In this document: in pieces, positions 1 through 8,951 of the stretch
Layout: each line of letters starts with the position of its first letter
Numbering within the stretch: the stretch's first letter is position 1
Assembly (NCBI GenBank): GCA_012032345.1
Contig: JAAUQI010000014.1
Span: 1 to 64,000 of the forward strand
DNA from: Leptolyngbyaceae cyanobacterium RM1_1_2
Lineage (GTDB): Bacteria; Cyanobacteriota; Cyanobacteriia; Phormidesmidales; Phormidesmidaceae
Direction of reading: 5' to 3'
Length of the DNA: 64,000 nucleotides
Notes under the pieces: model-generated
What the model was told of the DNA's origin: nothing
The model's database searches: none
Seen by the model: the letters and a program-made list of their open reading frames with translations, nothing else
Program-made: the position numbers and the translations under genes

Positions 1-2
1 CG

Positions 3-227
3 GAGCGAGGCTTACGGCCCCTGGTGATACATCGCAAAGTCACGGGCGGTGCCCGCAGTGATTGGGGTGCTCAGCTCGTAGCGATGATGTTCAGCTTTCT
101 CGAATCCATGCGCCGTCAGGATAAAAATGCCGTTGACCACCTCTTTGAACTTATCGCCTCATCGGGGTGCTCACCGCCTACTCTTTTGCCGGGATATTCT
201 TGGGTTCCTGGAGGCTTTCTCATTTAG
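3..227 (+). mobile_element. IS66-family transposase, C-terminal fragment (cut by window edge)
   Basis: The frame is open from the left edge to the stop at 225-227. It reads ERGLRPLVIHRKVTGGARSD near the edge and ends with a PPTLLPG segment. Both fit the C-terminal end of IS66-type (DDE) transposases, which have an R-K-V-T-G-G-x-R-S block followed by a short helical tail and a PSLLP-like end. The rest of the protein lies outside the window, so intactness cannot be judged. No clear terminal inverted repeat was found in the 170 bases after the stop. The family call rests on remembered motif similarity. Confidence 0.6.
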
Positions 228-401
228 CCTTTCTTGTTGCTGTGACTAATTACTGATTTAGGACTGCTAGATCAAGGGTTAATGCATTAGAAACAGAGAG
301 CATTTGAAGTTTTTGTCCTGTCCATAGCCCCGGTATCTGTAAAGTAGTTCGACATCGAAACCTGAGGAGAGAGGTGACTCTCTCAAGGCTGTCAAGGCGC
401 T

Positions 402-1133
402 ATGTATACCTATGCTCAGACTAATATTCAACTCTACAATCAGCTCCAGACTCAACGCTATCAGGTGGAGGAAATAGCGGCTGTACGGCAGGCATACAGC
501 CTAACTATGAGCTTATTTAGCGGACGTTTTCGACCTAACGGCAAATCCTTTATTGCCCATTTGATCGGTACTGCCAGTATTCTCGTAGAGCAAAATGCTA
601 AAGTCCAAGTCATTATTGCAGGGCTGCTACACGCGGCTTATCCCCAAGGTAGATTTTCAGATCCGCGACGTGGAATAACAGCCGCTAAGCGCAGCAAAGT
701 CCGCTCGGTGGTAGGACTAGAGACAGAAGCGCTTATAGCTGGCTACGCCACTTTGCCCTGGAACCCCAAGCATGTTTCAGGTTTGCTAGAGCGTGTTGCC
801 ACTTTAAATACGGCAGAAAGAGAGGTGGTACTGATTCGCTTAGCAAATGAACTTGAAGATCATCTTGACCTGGGATTGCGCTACGGCGGTAAGTTCAAAC
901 CGTCTGTCAGCAGCGAATCTGCAATCAAGGCTCTTTGCGACCTAGCAGCGAGTTTAAGCTCGCCTCAGCTAGTTCACGAACTAGCAAATGCCTTTCAAGC
1001 GACTAGCAAAGCAGAGGTGCCGTTGCCTTTAGTTGCTGAAGAACATGCCTCTTATAGCTACGAGGTATCCCTTGGCAGCAGGCTGATGGGTCTGCTTTAC
1101 AACAGTTTAAGACCGAGGGTTAGAAGGACTTAG
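402..1133 (+). CDS. HD-like (DUF6817-type) hypothetical protein
   Basis: This is a 243-residue soluble protein with no signal peptide. Residues about 40-80 carry an F-x-P-N-G-K-S-F-x-x-H-L-x-G-T segment and then A-G-L-L-H-A-A-Y. That is the layout of the first metal-binding part of HD-domain proteins such as the RelA/SpoT hydrolase half, except that the canonical HD pair reads HA here, so catalytic activity is doubtful. The remainder is helical. The gene stands alone: an IS66 remnant lies upstream and a MITE-like element starts immediately after the stop codon. The start is the ATG that follows a purine-rich GAGGAGAGAGG stretch about 25 bases upstream, so ribosome-binding spacing is not ideal. 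The function is unknown. Confidence 0.6.
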   Translation: MYTYAQTNIQLYNQLQTQRYQVEEIAAVRQAYSLTMSLFSGRFRPNGKSFIAHLIGTASILVEQNAKVQVIIAGLLHAAYPQGRFSDPRRGITAAKRSKVRSVVGLETEALIAGYATLPWNPKHVSGLLERVATLNTAEREVVLIRLANELEDHLDLGLRYGGKFKPSVSSESAIKALCDLAASLSSPQLVHELANAFQATSKAEVPLPLVAEEHASYSYEVSLGSRLMGLLYNSLRPRVRRT

Positions 1134-1137
1134 CTAT

Positions 1138-1295
1138 TACAGCAATTCTCATTTTGAAACATTTGTACTAAAATGATTGCCTTCACAGGCTTTCTCACTC
1201 AATTTCCTGAACGACAGAATGAGAGTTTCAGTCACTCAAAGCAGTTGAACTCAGAAGATTAGGTGAGAATTATTCTCATACTGAGAATTGCTGTA
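1138..1295. mobile_element. MITE-like element with 14-bp terminal inverted repeats
   Basis: A perfect 14-bp inverted repeat (TACAGCAATTCTCA at 1138-1151, TGAGAATTGCTGTA at 1282-1295) bounds a 158-bp segment with no coding capacity. The 5-bp sequence GCTAT flanks it on both sides (1133-1137 and 1296-1300) and looks like a target-site duplication. An internal palindrome, TGAGAATTATTCTCA, lies at about 1264-1278. The left duplication begins on the last base of the upstream gene's TAG stop, so insertion did not alter that protein. The parent transposase is not identifiable from this window. Confidence 0.7.
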
Positions 1296-1350
1296 GCTAT
1301 TAGCGGCCTGACATAACGAATAGCAGAATTTCAGCCAAAACTTGCTCTTA

Positions 1351-2628
1351 TTAATGAGCCAGTCGCCGATCGAGAACCTGCAAAATTATTAGCGCCACCC
1401 CAACACTCAGCGCCGCTGCCACCCAAAAGCTATCCGCTACCGCCCTTGACTGATCCAGCGCCCAGCCTCCTACAGGGGGGCCAATCAGATACCCCATGGC
1501 CCAGCACATCGAATTTACCGAGAGATAGACCCCGCGCAGATCTTTTCGGGCCATGTAAATGATAATAGCGGAAGAAATAGGCGTATAGGCTGCTGTTGCT
1601 ATAGCCATTGTGCTCAGCCCTAGCACTGCCCACAGCGGCGTCGCCACCGTCAGCGTTCCAGATAGCCAGATAAAAACAAAGCTAATTCCCCAGGCACAGG
1701 CTGATAGCATTAGCGCCCTTGGCAGTCGCCACCGCTTGAGCCGTCGAGCCAGCGGCAGCTGACACAGCGCCGTCAGCGCCACGTAGCCTGTAAACAAAAT
1801 GCTCAGCGCTGCCTCTGAGAACCCTGCCCCCGATGCTCCTACCGAGACAAACTGATTGAAATAAACCGGGAGCGTACTCTGCATTTGGGCTAGATAGCTG
1901 GTGAAAAAGATATTGACCGCCACATAGGTCAGCAGGTTGAGATCGCGCAGGGCGACACCCCAGCCTTCAAAAAAGTTGCTCTCACCGGGCTGCTCCGGCA
2001 GCGTTTCTGCGATCGCCCAGTAGATCACGCCAAAAAATAGCAAAAACGTGACGCCATCAATGGCAAATAACGCCCGGTAGGCACCAGTCAGCGAAATCAG
2101 TGCCCCCCCCATCACCACCCCAGCCCCTAGTCCAATGCTGTCTGCCAGGCGCACAATCGCAAAGGCTTCGTTGCGCTGCTCTGCTGCCGTAATATCGGCC
2201 ACGACTGCCTCGGTAGCGGGCCAGTAAAGCCCCACACCAAAATCCATCACGATGTTCCCCAGCACAAACAAAGGGAAATTGTAAGTCGAGAATAAAATCG
2301 CATCGGCGATCGCAGAAATAGCTGCCGACAGCAGCAGCGTCTTACGCCGACCCCAACCTGGCGAATCGGCCATAGAACCGCCCAAAAACCGCCCAAACAG
2401 GCCCGCCAACGCCCCAATGCCAATACCCAAACCCACCTGAGTTGTAGAGATCCCCACCTGCTCAACAAAGAAAATGGGGGCATAAAATAGCGTAAAACCA
2501 ATGCCAATTTGAGACAGCAGGCGACCTGCCGCTAAAATCCAAACGCTCGTATCCAGCGTGGGCAACCAGCGCTTAACTTTCTGCAAAACTCCTCCCACAT
2601 CAGGTGTCGTGTGTCGCTTTGAAGTCAC
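1351..2628 (-). CDS. MFS transporter
   Basis: This 425-residue protein has about twelve hydrophobic segments, consistent with a major facilitator superfamily permease of the inner membrane. The loop between TM2 and TM3 holds a G-R-F-L-G-G-S-M-A-D-x-x-G-R-R-K motif, which is the MFS A-motif. The substrate cannot be told from sequence; the protein resembles drug or sugar-efflux type permeases. It starts at a GTG (2626-2628). It is divergent from the DUF2157 gene, with about 110 bases between them for both promoters, and it is not in an operon. Confidence 0.85.
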   Translation of the reverse strand: MTSKRHTTPDVGGVLQKVKRWLPTLDTSVWILAAGRLLSQIGIGFTLFYAPIFFVEQVGISTTQVGLGIGIGALAGLFGRFLGGSMADSPGWGRRKTLLLSAAISAIADAILFSTYNFPLFVLGNIVMDFGVGLYWPATEAVVADITAAEQRNEAFAIVRLADSIGLGAGVVMGGALISLTGAYRALFAIDGVTFLLFFGVIYWAIAETLPEQPGESNFFEGWGVALRDLNLLTYVAVNIFFTSYLAQMQSTLPVYFNQFVSVGASGAGFSEAALSILFTGYVALTALCQLPLARRLKRWRLPRALMLSACAWGISFVFIWLSGTLTVATPLWAVLGLSTMAIATAAYTPISSAIIIYMARKDLRGVYLSVNSMCWAMGYLIGPPVGGWALDQSRAVADSFWVAAALSVGVALIILQVLDRRLAH

Positions 2629-2722
2629 TGCTCTTTAGTGTAGGCAGGTTTAGTAGCCAATGCCTAAGCTGTCATAAGAGGAAGCACTGAGCTGGCAAAT
2701 TGCTGAGACACTAGGGCTATGT

Positions 2723-2735
2723 AGGAGGAACTCCT
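2723..2735 (+). promoter_or_regulatory. Shine-Dalgarno inside a short hairpin
   Basis: The strong ribosome-binding sequence AGGAGG before the ATG at 2737 can pair with CTCCT (2731-2735). This gives a 5-bp stem with a 3-base loop immediately before the start codon. The hairpin would partly hide the ribosome site. Whether it matters in vivo is unknown. Confidence 0.35.
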
Positions 2736-2736
2736 C

Positions 2737-4149
2737 ATGGTATCCGAAAAATTTCGTCGAGAACTGGCCCGAGAAATAGAACAGTGGCAGCAAGAAGGGC
2801 TGCTCAGCCCTGATCAGCGCCACCACTTGATTAGCCGCTACCAGCTTGATCAGCTAGAGAGCAGTGCCCAAAATCGCTTCACCGCAATTCTGGTAGGCTT
2901 AGGCAGCATTTTGCTAGGAATTGGGGCAATCACGTTTGTGGCGGCCAACTGGCAAGTGATTCCGCGTGATCTCAAGCTGTTGTTGCTAATCACTGCGCTC
3001 GTCAGCGTCAACGCAGCTGGCTTTGAGCTTTGGCGTCGAGCTGAGCCAGAAACCAGCCAGCGGCGATTAGGGCAGGGGCTATTGCTGCTGGGGGCGCTGC
3101 TGCTAGGAGCCAATTTAGCGCTGGCTGGACAGCTCTTTCATCGCAGCGGCAGCTTTTTTGACCTGTGTCTGGGCTGGAGTTTGGGTGTCTGGGCAATAGC
3201 TTACAGTCTACAACTGACTCCCCTAGGCATCCTGTCGGTACTGATTCTTTCTTTTGGCTACTGGTCTGGCCTGTGGGGGGCAGTTTGGGGTGATGTCATT
3301 CAGTGGCAGTGGACGCTGGAGGCAATGCCGCTGATTGCCGGGGGACTTTCTATTTGTCTGGCTTACCGCTGTCAATCAAAGGTGATTTTTGGTTTGGGTG
3401 CAATCCTGGTTTCGGCCTCTTTTTGGACAATCCTGCTGCAGTTTGCCAGTGACATTCCACTCTGGCTGACCATTTGCCTGACGGTGGTGCCCTATGCCCT
3501 GCTCTGGGCCTACCGCGATCGCCTTTGGCCAATCCTAGAACTGCCTGATGAGCTTTGCTTTCAGCCTGTGGCCCGTCGGCTAGCTATTTTTGGCCTGGGC
3601 GGTCTTTATTATTCAGGCTCTTTCCACTTCATCTGGACAGAACCAGTCGGCCCAGATAATTCCCCTATTGACTGGACAATCTTAAGCAGCTACTGGCTAG
3701 CCACCCTCTCTGTGGCGGTGATGCTAGTTTTGACGATCTGGGCCTGGATTACTTTGGGCCGGGGCAGTGGCTCTGCTCGAACGTGGCGATGGACGGGGCT
3801 TGATGCCACGGTTGCCTTGTTTCTGGTAACTACGGCGATCATTCCTTGTATTCACTGGATGGTATCGCCCATTGGAGCGATCGCAACCTTGGTTTTCAAC
3901 CTTTTGCTTTTTCTAATTGCCGTTGGCTGCATTCAACAAGGGCTAAACCGCGCTCGTCGAGTTGCCTTTTGGTTTGGCATAGCCTTGCTAACGCTACAGG
4001 TGCTGAGTCGCGTCTTTGAATATGAAACCGGGCTTTTGCTCAAGTCTCTAGCCTTCGGGCTATGCGGAGCGATCGTGATTTTTGTTGGGCTTTGGTTTGA
4101 GCGCTACCTGCAACGACTGGCTACTCGGAGAATTCCCGGTCATGAATAG
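2737..4149 (+). CDS. DUF2157 domain-containing membrane protein
   Basis: A protein of 470 residues. The N-terminal ~45 residues are hydrophilic and helical (REIEQWQQEGLLSPDQ, then a second helix), typical of DUF2157, followed by about twelve to fourteen transmembrane segments. The family has no established biochemical function. It commonly precedes a GDYXXLXY-domain gene, as it does here: the two overlap by 8 bases, which suggests translational coupling and a joint role in the membrane. A strong AGGAGG precedes the ATG. Confidence 0.8.
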   Translation: MVSEKFRRELAREIEQWQQEGLLSPDQRHHLISRYQLDQLESSAQNRFTAILVGLGSILLGIGAITFVAANWQVIPRDLKLLLLITALVSVNAAGFELWRRAEPETSQRRLGQGLLLLGALLLGANLALAGQLFHRSGSFFDLCLGWSLGVWAIAYSLQLTPLGILSVLILSFGYWSGLWGAVWGDVIQWQWTLEAMPLIAGGLSICLAYRCQSKVIFGLGAILVSASFWTILLQFASDIPLWLTICLTVVPYALLWAYRDRLWPILELPDELCFQPVARRLAIFGLGGLYYSGSFHFIWTEPVGPDNSPIDWTILSSYWLATLSVAVMLVLTIWAWITLGRGSGSARTWRWTGLDATVALFLVTTAIIPCIHWMVSPIGAIATLVFNLLLFLIAVGCIQQGLNRARRVAFWFGIALLTLQVLSRVFEYETGLLLKSLAFGLCGAIVIFVGLWFERYLQRLATRRIPGHE

Positions 4150-4777
4150 AACCCCTTTGACTCGCCCTGCCCGCTGGCAGTTCTGGGTGCCACTGTTGCT
4201 ACAGCTAGCCCTAGTGTTGCTGATTCCAGCTCAGGCTATCCTGATTCAGACCACTGGAAATCACCTAGTTTTGCAAACTGCACCCGTTGATCCCTACGAT
4301 TTGTTTCGCGGCTATTACGTCACGCTCAGCTACGACATTTCTCAACCAAGGACGCTAGAAACGCTAGATGGTTGGGATACTTTTCTAGCTGAGCAAAAAG
4401 CGCCCGCTGAATCGGGGCCACTGCCTCAAAAAGCTGCCTTTTATGTGACGCTGCAGGCTCCTCTAGATCAAACCGAGCCGCCCCAGCCTTGGCAACCTGT
4501 AGCTATCTCGCGCGATCGCCCGGCCCAGCTTAGCCCCAATCAGGTAGCCCTGAAGGGAACAGCGACGCCTGCCCCCAGTTCGGGGCCTCGCAGCCGCTGG
4601 ATCTATGGGCTAGAGCGCTACTACATTCCAGAAGCTCAGCGCCAGGAAATTGACGCCCGCATCAGGGCGGTTCAGGGTGAACAAGCAGGGCAGTTCTTAG
4701 TCGAAGTCAGCATCAACGGGCAGGGCCAGGCAGTCCCCATACAGCTGTGGATTCAAGGCAAAGTCTATCGGTTTTGA
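4142..4777 (+). CDS. GDYXXLXY domain-containing protein
   Basis: The start is placed at the ATG inside the end of the DUF2157 gene, giving 211 residues (an in-frame upstream start at 4082 is unlikely). One N-terminal transmembrane segment (about residues 11-30) anchors a periplasmic domain. The family motif appears as RGYYVTLSY, with the usual Asp replaced by Tyr. Members are found as partners of DUF2157 membrane proteins; the function is not known. The last 13 bases overlap the convergent gene at 4765. Confidence 0.75.
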   Translation: MNRTPLTRPARWQFWVPLLLQLALVLLIPAQAILIQTTGNHLVLQTAPVDPYDLFRGYYVTLSYDISQPRTLETLDGWDTFLAEQKAPAESGPLPQKAAFYVTLQAPLDQTEPPQPWQPVAISRDRPAQLSPNQVALKGTATPAPSSGPRSRWIYGLERYYIPEAQRQEIDARIRAVQGEQAGQFLVEVSINGQGQAVPIQLWIQGKVYRF

Positions 4778-5214
4778 AGCTGCTCTAGCGTATCTGATAT
4801 GTGACCAGGAAATAAGTTGATGCCTACGGCTGACTTGAGCAAATAGGCCACCAGGAATACTCCAGCGCTGATCAGAAAGTTGAGGCTTAGCAGCAAGATT
4901 ATGGCGGTCATAGCATTGCCAATTCGTGTCAGGCGGTTAGGCAACCGACGTTTTGGAGTCTGCCGCCGCCGATCTTTGCCCAGCAGCAGCACCAGATAGA
5001 ACTTAGAAACTAGCAGGTCGATGGTAAAGCGCAAATCGACCAGTTTGGGCGAGGGCTGAGGCATTGCTTCAGCTAGAATACGCTTGATGTCCTCTATCTG
5101 GTGATTGTCTAAGCTGTCGAAAATCTCAGGCTTGAGACGATTAAGATAATATTCAGGGGTTCTCCGGCTGTAGATCCTATCAGCGGATTTAAAGGGCGAG
5201 GCTTGATTCACCAT
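4765..5214 (-). CDS. Hypothetical membrane protein
   Basis: Not recognised; 149 residues. The N-terminal 65 residues are hydrophilic with a helical region resembling a short cytoplasmic domain. Two hydrophobic segments follow: a weak one near residues 66-80 (LLVSKFYLVLLLG) and a clear one near 103-128. A basic stretch (KDRRRQTPKRRLPNR) lies between them, suggesting a cytoplasmic loop. It is the last gene of a probable three-gene minus-strand set of small membrane proteins (5917 down to 4765), with a gap of only 13 bases to its upstream neighbour. Confidence 0.55.
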   Translation of the reverse strand: MVNQASPFKSADRIYSRRTPEYYLNRLKPEIFDSLDNHQIEDIKRILAEAMPQPSPKLVDLRFTIDLLVSKFYLVLLLGKDRRRQTPKRRLPNRLTRIGNAMTAIILLLSLNFLISAGVFLVAYLLKSAVGINLFPGHISDTLEQLQNR

Positions 5215-5227
5215 ACAGTCACCATAA

Positions 5228-5695
5228 TTAATAGCTGATGTTATCCGTTTGGTAGAGCCAGCTCCCTAATCCCATTGATAGCCAGCACAGCCCGCCTAAG
5301 CTTGCCATACGAATTTTCCCGCCCCAGGCCTGTTCGTCTAGCTTATCGCTGCCTGTTGCTAGCAGTGAGATTAGCCAGACTGTGGCGAACCAGAGACCCA
5401 GCAGAATACTGGCCCACAGCTTAGCTCGATTTGAGGGAATATCAGCAGGCCAAACTTCAGGCCACGGGCGAGCTAGAATACAAACCATGAACAGGCCAAT
5501 AATCCAGCCATAAGTCAGAGTAGTTGCTCCCCTGCCAGCAGCAGCTACATGAACAACCAAAACCAGGGTCGAGAACCAGACCATTCCTGAAGCTTGGAAG
5601 GCGGTTAGCAGCCAGCCTGCTGCCATAAAACCAGGAATCAGAACCAGCAGATAGGGGAGGATACGCCATCCCAGTTTTCTAGAGACGATCAGCAT
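5228..5695 (-). CDS. Hypothetical integral membrane protein
   Basis: The protein has 155 residues and four apparent transmembrane segments (about residues 12-32, 38-55, 60-80 and 90-112, with a further hydrophobic C-terminal segment near 130-148). No family was recognised. It is followed at 13 bases by another small membrane protein and preceded at 12 bases by a third, so co-transcription is likely. A membrane role is inferred from composition alone. Confidence 0.55.
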   Translation of the reverse strand: MLIVSRKLGWRILPYLLVLIPGFMAAGWLLTAFQASGMVWFSTLVLVVHVAAAGRGATTLTYGWIIGLFMVCILARPWPEVWPADIPSNRAKLWASILLGLWFATVWLISLLATGSDKLDEQAWGGKIRMASLGGLCWLSMGLGSWLYQTDNISY

Positions 5696-5707
5696 AGAAG
5701 GAAAAAT

Positions 5708-5917
5708 TCAGCGCGATTTGGCAGGAACAGCTAGTGCTGTGACTAGTGCCAGAGTGCCCCCGACCATGCCCCAGATAAACCAAATTGAGAAATTTAGGTG
5801 CTTTCGCTGAGCGAGGAGAGCAGCGATTAGCCCCATAGTGCAGTGCAGCAGCAAAAGGGTATAGAGTACCTGATTAGAAGCAGCCATGAAACCAAACGAT
5901 AGAGTCGAGAGCATCAT
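5708..5917 (-). CDS. Small two-TM membrane protein
   Basis: A 69-residue protein with two hydrophobic segments (about residues 14-37 and 45-64) separated by a short basic turn (QRKHLN). This is the topology of a small hairpin membrane protein. Not recognised. It heads the probable minus-strand operon 5917-4765. Confidence 0.5.
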   Translation of the reverse strand: MMLSTLSFGFMAASNQVLYTLLLLHCTMGLIAALLAQRKHLNFSIWFIWGMVGGTLALVTALAVPAKSR

Positions 5918-5960
5918 AGCGAATTGTTAGTACGCCGGAACTCAGAAACCCGTAAGCCCT

Positions 5961-6371
5961 ATGCGTAATCCGCTACAGCGTCTAAAGTACCTGCCCTGGC
6001 TGATCTTGCTTCAGGTCGCCGCGATCGCAACGGCGATCGCTACTGTTTTGGACGCTTTGTTTGTTTTAGGTTTAGGTTTAGCCCCAGTTCTTTTCAATGG
6101 GCTTGCGCCCGTTATGCCCCTGCTGTTTCCGCTGCTGCTATTTGCGGCAGCCGTGGGGATGGGTGCTTTGGCCGTTTTCATCTTAGAGCGCTTTTATACT
6201 CGGCAGCTTTTAATCACTACCAGTGTGCTGTGGGCACTTGTCCCCTGTCTAGCGCTTTTGCTTGGGCTGGTTTCACTGCTGCCAGTTCCCAAATTCTTTA
6301 TGGGCATGGACTATGTTCGTCTTGTTGGGGTAATTTTAGGTATTTTTTGGCGAGGGCGGCGCTATCGATAG
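5961..6371 (+). CDS. Hypothetical membrane protein
   Basis: A protein of 136 residues rich in Leu, Ala and Val, with four predicted transmembrane segments and few charged residues. It ends in the basic tail GRRYR. It has no recognised domain. It starts 43 bases from the divergent small membrane gene and overlaps the convergent DUF3122 gene by 10 bases at the 3' end. Confidence 0.5.
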   Translation: MRNPLQRLKYLPWLILLQVAAIATAIATVLDALFVLGLGLAPVLFNGLAPVMPLLFPLLLFAAAVGMGALAVFILERFYTRQLLITTSVLWALVPCLALLLGLVSLLPVPKFFMGMDYVRLVGVILGIFWRGRRYR

Positions 6372-6904
6372 CGCTCTGGCTGTAGAGATTCTAGGCTTGT
6401 CTGGGCCAGCGATCGCCACTCTCTCACCACAAAAGGCGCGGCGACCAGCTCTGCCACTCCCCCTCCCTGTAGCGGTACTGTGAGCTGCAGGGGAATGTTG
6501 CCGTTTAGCTCGGCGATCGCGCTCTGGACATCATACTGTCCGACATTGGGCGGGAGCTGCTGTAGGGTGCGATCGCGGCTAGAAGCAGCCTGCCACGACA
6601 GCGCCGTCCCCGTATCAATTTTTAGCGGCTTTGCCTGATCGACTGCTACCAGCCCCGGAAAACCCACAATTCGCAGATAGACGCCTGCTAAAGTTTCGGC
6701 CTCAAACCGCTTAAACAAGACCGCCTGCCAGGAACGATCCTGGCGATCGCGTAGACTCTGCTGCGATCGGTAGGTGAGCTGTTGTGGGCGCTCCTGGTAA
6801 ACGTGAGTTGAGGCCAAAGCAGGCTGAGCAAAACTGCTCAAGCCAAAGAGCAAGCAGGCCAGACAGATTAGCCGCAGACATCCCATAAACATGACTAAAT
6901 CCAA
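6362..6904 (-). CDS. DUF3122 domain-containing exported protein
   Basis: A 180-residue protein with a cleavable N-terminal signal (hydrophobic core LICLACLLFGLSSFA, probable cleavage after PALA). The mature part matches my recollection of the cyanobacterial DUF3122 family, with a FKRF block, a hydrophobic YLRIVGFPG segment and a terminal EW. The function is not known. It starts 2 bases after the TPR gene's stop on the same strand, so the two are almost certainly one operon of exported proteins. Confidence 0.7.
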   Translation of the reverse strand: MDLVMFMGCLRLICLACLLFGLSSFAQPALASTHVYQERPQQLTYRSQQSLRDRQDRSWQAVLFKRFEAETLAGVYLRIVGFPGLVAVDQAKPLKIDTGTALSWQAASSRDRTLQQLPPNVGQYDVQSAIAELNGNIPLQLTVPLQGGGVAELVAAPFVVREWRSLAQTSLESLQPERYR

Positions 6905-6906
6905 TC

Positions 6907-8403
6907 CTATAGCTGACTCATGATATCTAGGACATCCCGGTAGCCTTCAGCATTACCTGTAGCTAGGTAAAGATTTGAAGCCTGCTGTAAATCGAGTCTG
7001 GCTCCCTGGGGATTGCCTAAACGGAGCTGGGCAAAGGCACGGTTGTAGTACACGTCTGGATCTTCTACATTGCTGCGAATGACGCGGGTAAAGTCATCAT
7101 AGGCCCGCTGATAGTTGCCAATGCTGATAAAAATGTTGCCTCTGGCTTTGAAGGCTTCTGCATTAGTTGGCTGCAAATCGATTGTCTGCGTGTAGTCCGT
7201 TAGAGCACTCTGACTATCTCCTAATGCCTGCCAGGCATCACCTCGGCCCTTGTAAGCAGCCGCGTAGCGTGGATCAATAAAGATCGCTTCAGCATAGTCA
7301 CTCACGGCTCCAGCAGTATCATTGGCAGCAAGCCGGACGTCAGCCCGACGTTTGTAAGCCTCTGCAGATTGCGGATTAAGCGCCAGCACGCGGTTAAAAT
7401 CTTCCAGCGCTGCCTGAATATTTCCCTGATCTGCTATCAAAATCCCCCGGTTTAGGTAGGCTTCTACATAGGCTGGATCGATGGCAATGGCGCTATTGAG
7501 GTCTTCAATGGCCCGCTGTGGACGGTTTTGGGCGGCATAAACAAAGCTGCGGTTGAGGCGGGCCTCAGCAAAATTTGGATCAGCTCTGACTGCCAGATCT
7601 AAATCTTCGAGCGCTTTATCATACTGGCCTAGGGCGTAATATGATGCCCCCCGACCCGCATAGGCCGCAGCGTTGCGCCGTCCTTGCAAGTCGATCGATT
7701 GGGTAAAGTCTGCGATCGCCGCCTGATGATCGCTCAAATCAGCATAGGCGTTGCCTCGGTGCAGATAGGCTTCAGCCGCCATGGCATCTAAAGCAACAGC
7801 GGCATCAAAGTCATCAACGGCAGCCTGATAGTTACCAAAGATAGAGTTGACATAGCCGCGATAAAGGTAAGCGCGAAAGTAAGTTGGGTCGTAGGCTAGA
7901 GCCTGATTAAAGTCCTGAATTGCCTGGTTGTTATCGTCTGTTTTGTAATAGATATAACCGCGTAGAAAGTAAGCCGGGGCCAAATCTGGCTTCAGGCTCA
8001 AAGAGCGGTTAACATTGACCAAGGCAGTATCCCAATTTTCCAATAGCGCATAAGAGGCCCCCCGATAGCCATAGGCTTCAGCATAGTTGGGGTTGATAGC
8101 GATCGCCTGGTCTAAAACGGCAATAGACGCTTCGTAGTCACCTGCTTCAAACAGCTCAACCCCCCGGTTGTAAAGTTCAACCGGGTTCGCCAGCGGCACA
8201 GGTTCAGCAACATCCTCCCCTATGACTTCTGATTCAGGGACTTCTGATTCAGGAACCTGTAGCCCAGGAGCTTGCGGCTCCACAACTTCTGACTCAGGAA
8301 ATTCTGACTCCGGTGTAGCATTTTCCTGAGCGATCGCCTTGAGCGGAATACCTAAAGAAATAGCGCAGCCAAAAATCATCAGAGCGTTGCGGATATCCTT
8401 CAT
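6907..8403 (-). CDS. Exported TPR-repeat protein (12 repeats)
   Basis: A protein of 498 residues. It has a signal peptide (MKDIRNALMIFGCAISLGIP...AIAQ), then an acidic low-complexity linker (residues about 28-70) with repeated PESEV units. About twelve consecutive 34-residue tetratricopeptide repeats follow (about 75-485), each with the A-Y-x-x-R-G and A-x-x-D-x-x-x-A-I-x-x-D-P pattern. TPR superhelices bind protein partners; the partner here is probably periplasmic. The gene leads the operon with DUF3122. No catalytic domain is present. Confidence 0.8.
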   Translation of the reverse strand: MKDIRNALMIFGCAISLGIPLKAIAQENATPESEFPESEVVEPQAPGLQVPESEVPESEVIGEDVAEPVPLANPVELYNRGVELFEAGDYEASIAVLDQAIAINPNYAEAYGYRGASYALLENWDTALVNVNRSLSLKPDLAPAYFLRGYIYYKTDDNNQAIQDFNQALAYDPTYFRAYLYRGYVNSIFGNYQAAVDDFDAAVALDAMAAEAYLHRGNAYADLSDHQAAIADFTQSIDLQGRRNAAAYAGRGASYYALGQYDKALEDLDLAVRADPNFAEARLNRSFVYAAQNRPQRAIEDLNSAIAIDPAYVEAYLNRGILIADQGNIQAALEDFNRVLALNPQSAEAYKRRADVRLAANDTAGAVSDYAEAIFIDPRYAAAYKGRGDAWQALGDSQSALTDYTQTIDLQPTNAEAFKARGNIFISIGNYQRAYDDFTRVIRSNVEDPDVYYNRAFAQLRLGNPQGARLDLQQASNLYLATGNAEGYRDVLDIMSQL

Positions 8404-8587
8404 ACTGCCACCTAGAAGTTATACACCAAGCGATCGCCGGACAGCGATAAGCACTATGGCGCTTATCATAGGCCAGCTTAGACAAATCGGAACGGCATCT
8501 GGCTAAGAATTGTCGTAAAGCCTGAACCTGTGCCAATTTAGGATTACAGGCTACCCCGTTTTGCGCTCCGCCATAACAGCTCGACCC

Positions 8588-8926
8588 ATGCAAAAACGTC
8601 TAATTGCCACTTTTCTGAGTCTCGTCATTCTGGTAGCTCTGGCCTCGCAGGTCTTCGGCCAAGCTGACTCTGGCCTAAGCTCTCGCATAGCCCGCATAGA
8701 ATTTGATTTGCAAAATGTGAGAACCCGGCTCAGTCAGCTAGAGTCTCAGGTATCGCGCCCTCAGCCAGCCCCGGCTCGTCCGCCCAGCCAGCCGACCCCG
8801 GCTGCCCCCAGTCCGCTAGATCCTTCACTGGCAGAGCAGTTTGATAATTTAGCTATTTTGACTCTCGAACTCAAGCAGCGGGTTGTTTCACTGGAAGACC
8901 GGGTTAATGAGTTAGAACAACCCTGA
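8588..8926 (+). CDS. Small exported coiled-coil protein
   Basis: The start at 8588 (MQKRLIATFLSL) places a signal peptide first, with cleavage after VFGQA; an ATG at 8561 in frame is less likely. The mature protein of about 88 residues has two short leucine-heptad coiled coils. They are separated by a Pro/Ala linker with repeated PxxPAPA units. This is a plausible periplasmic structural protein. No family name was recognised. Confidence 0.6.
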   Translation: MQKRLIATFLSLVILVALASQVFGQADSGLSSRIARIEFDLQNVRTRLSQLESQVSRPQPAPARPPSQPTPAAPSPLDPSLAEQFDNLAILTLELKQRVVSLEDRVNELEQP

Positions 8927-8951
8927 ACATTTCCACTCAGCGCTAACTGCC

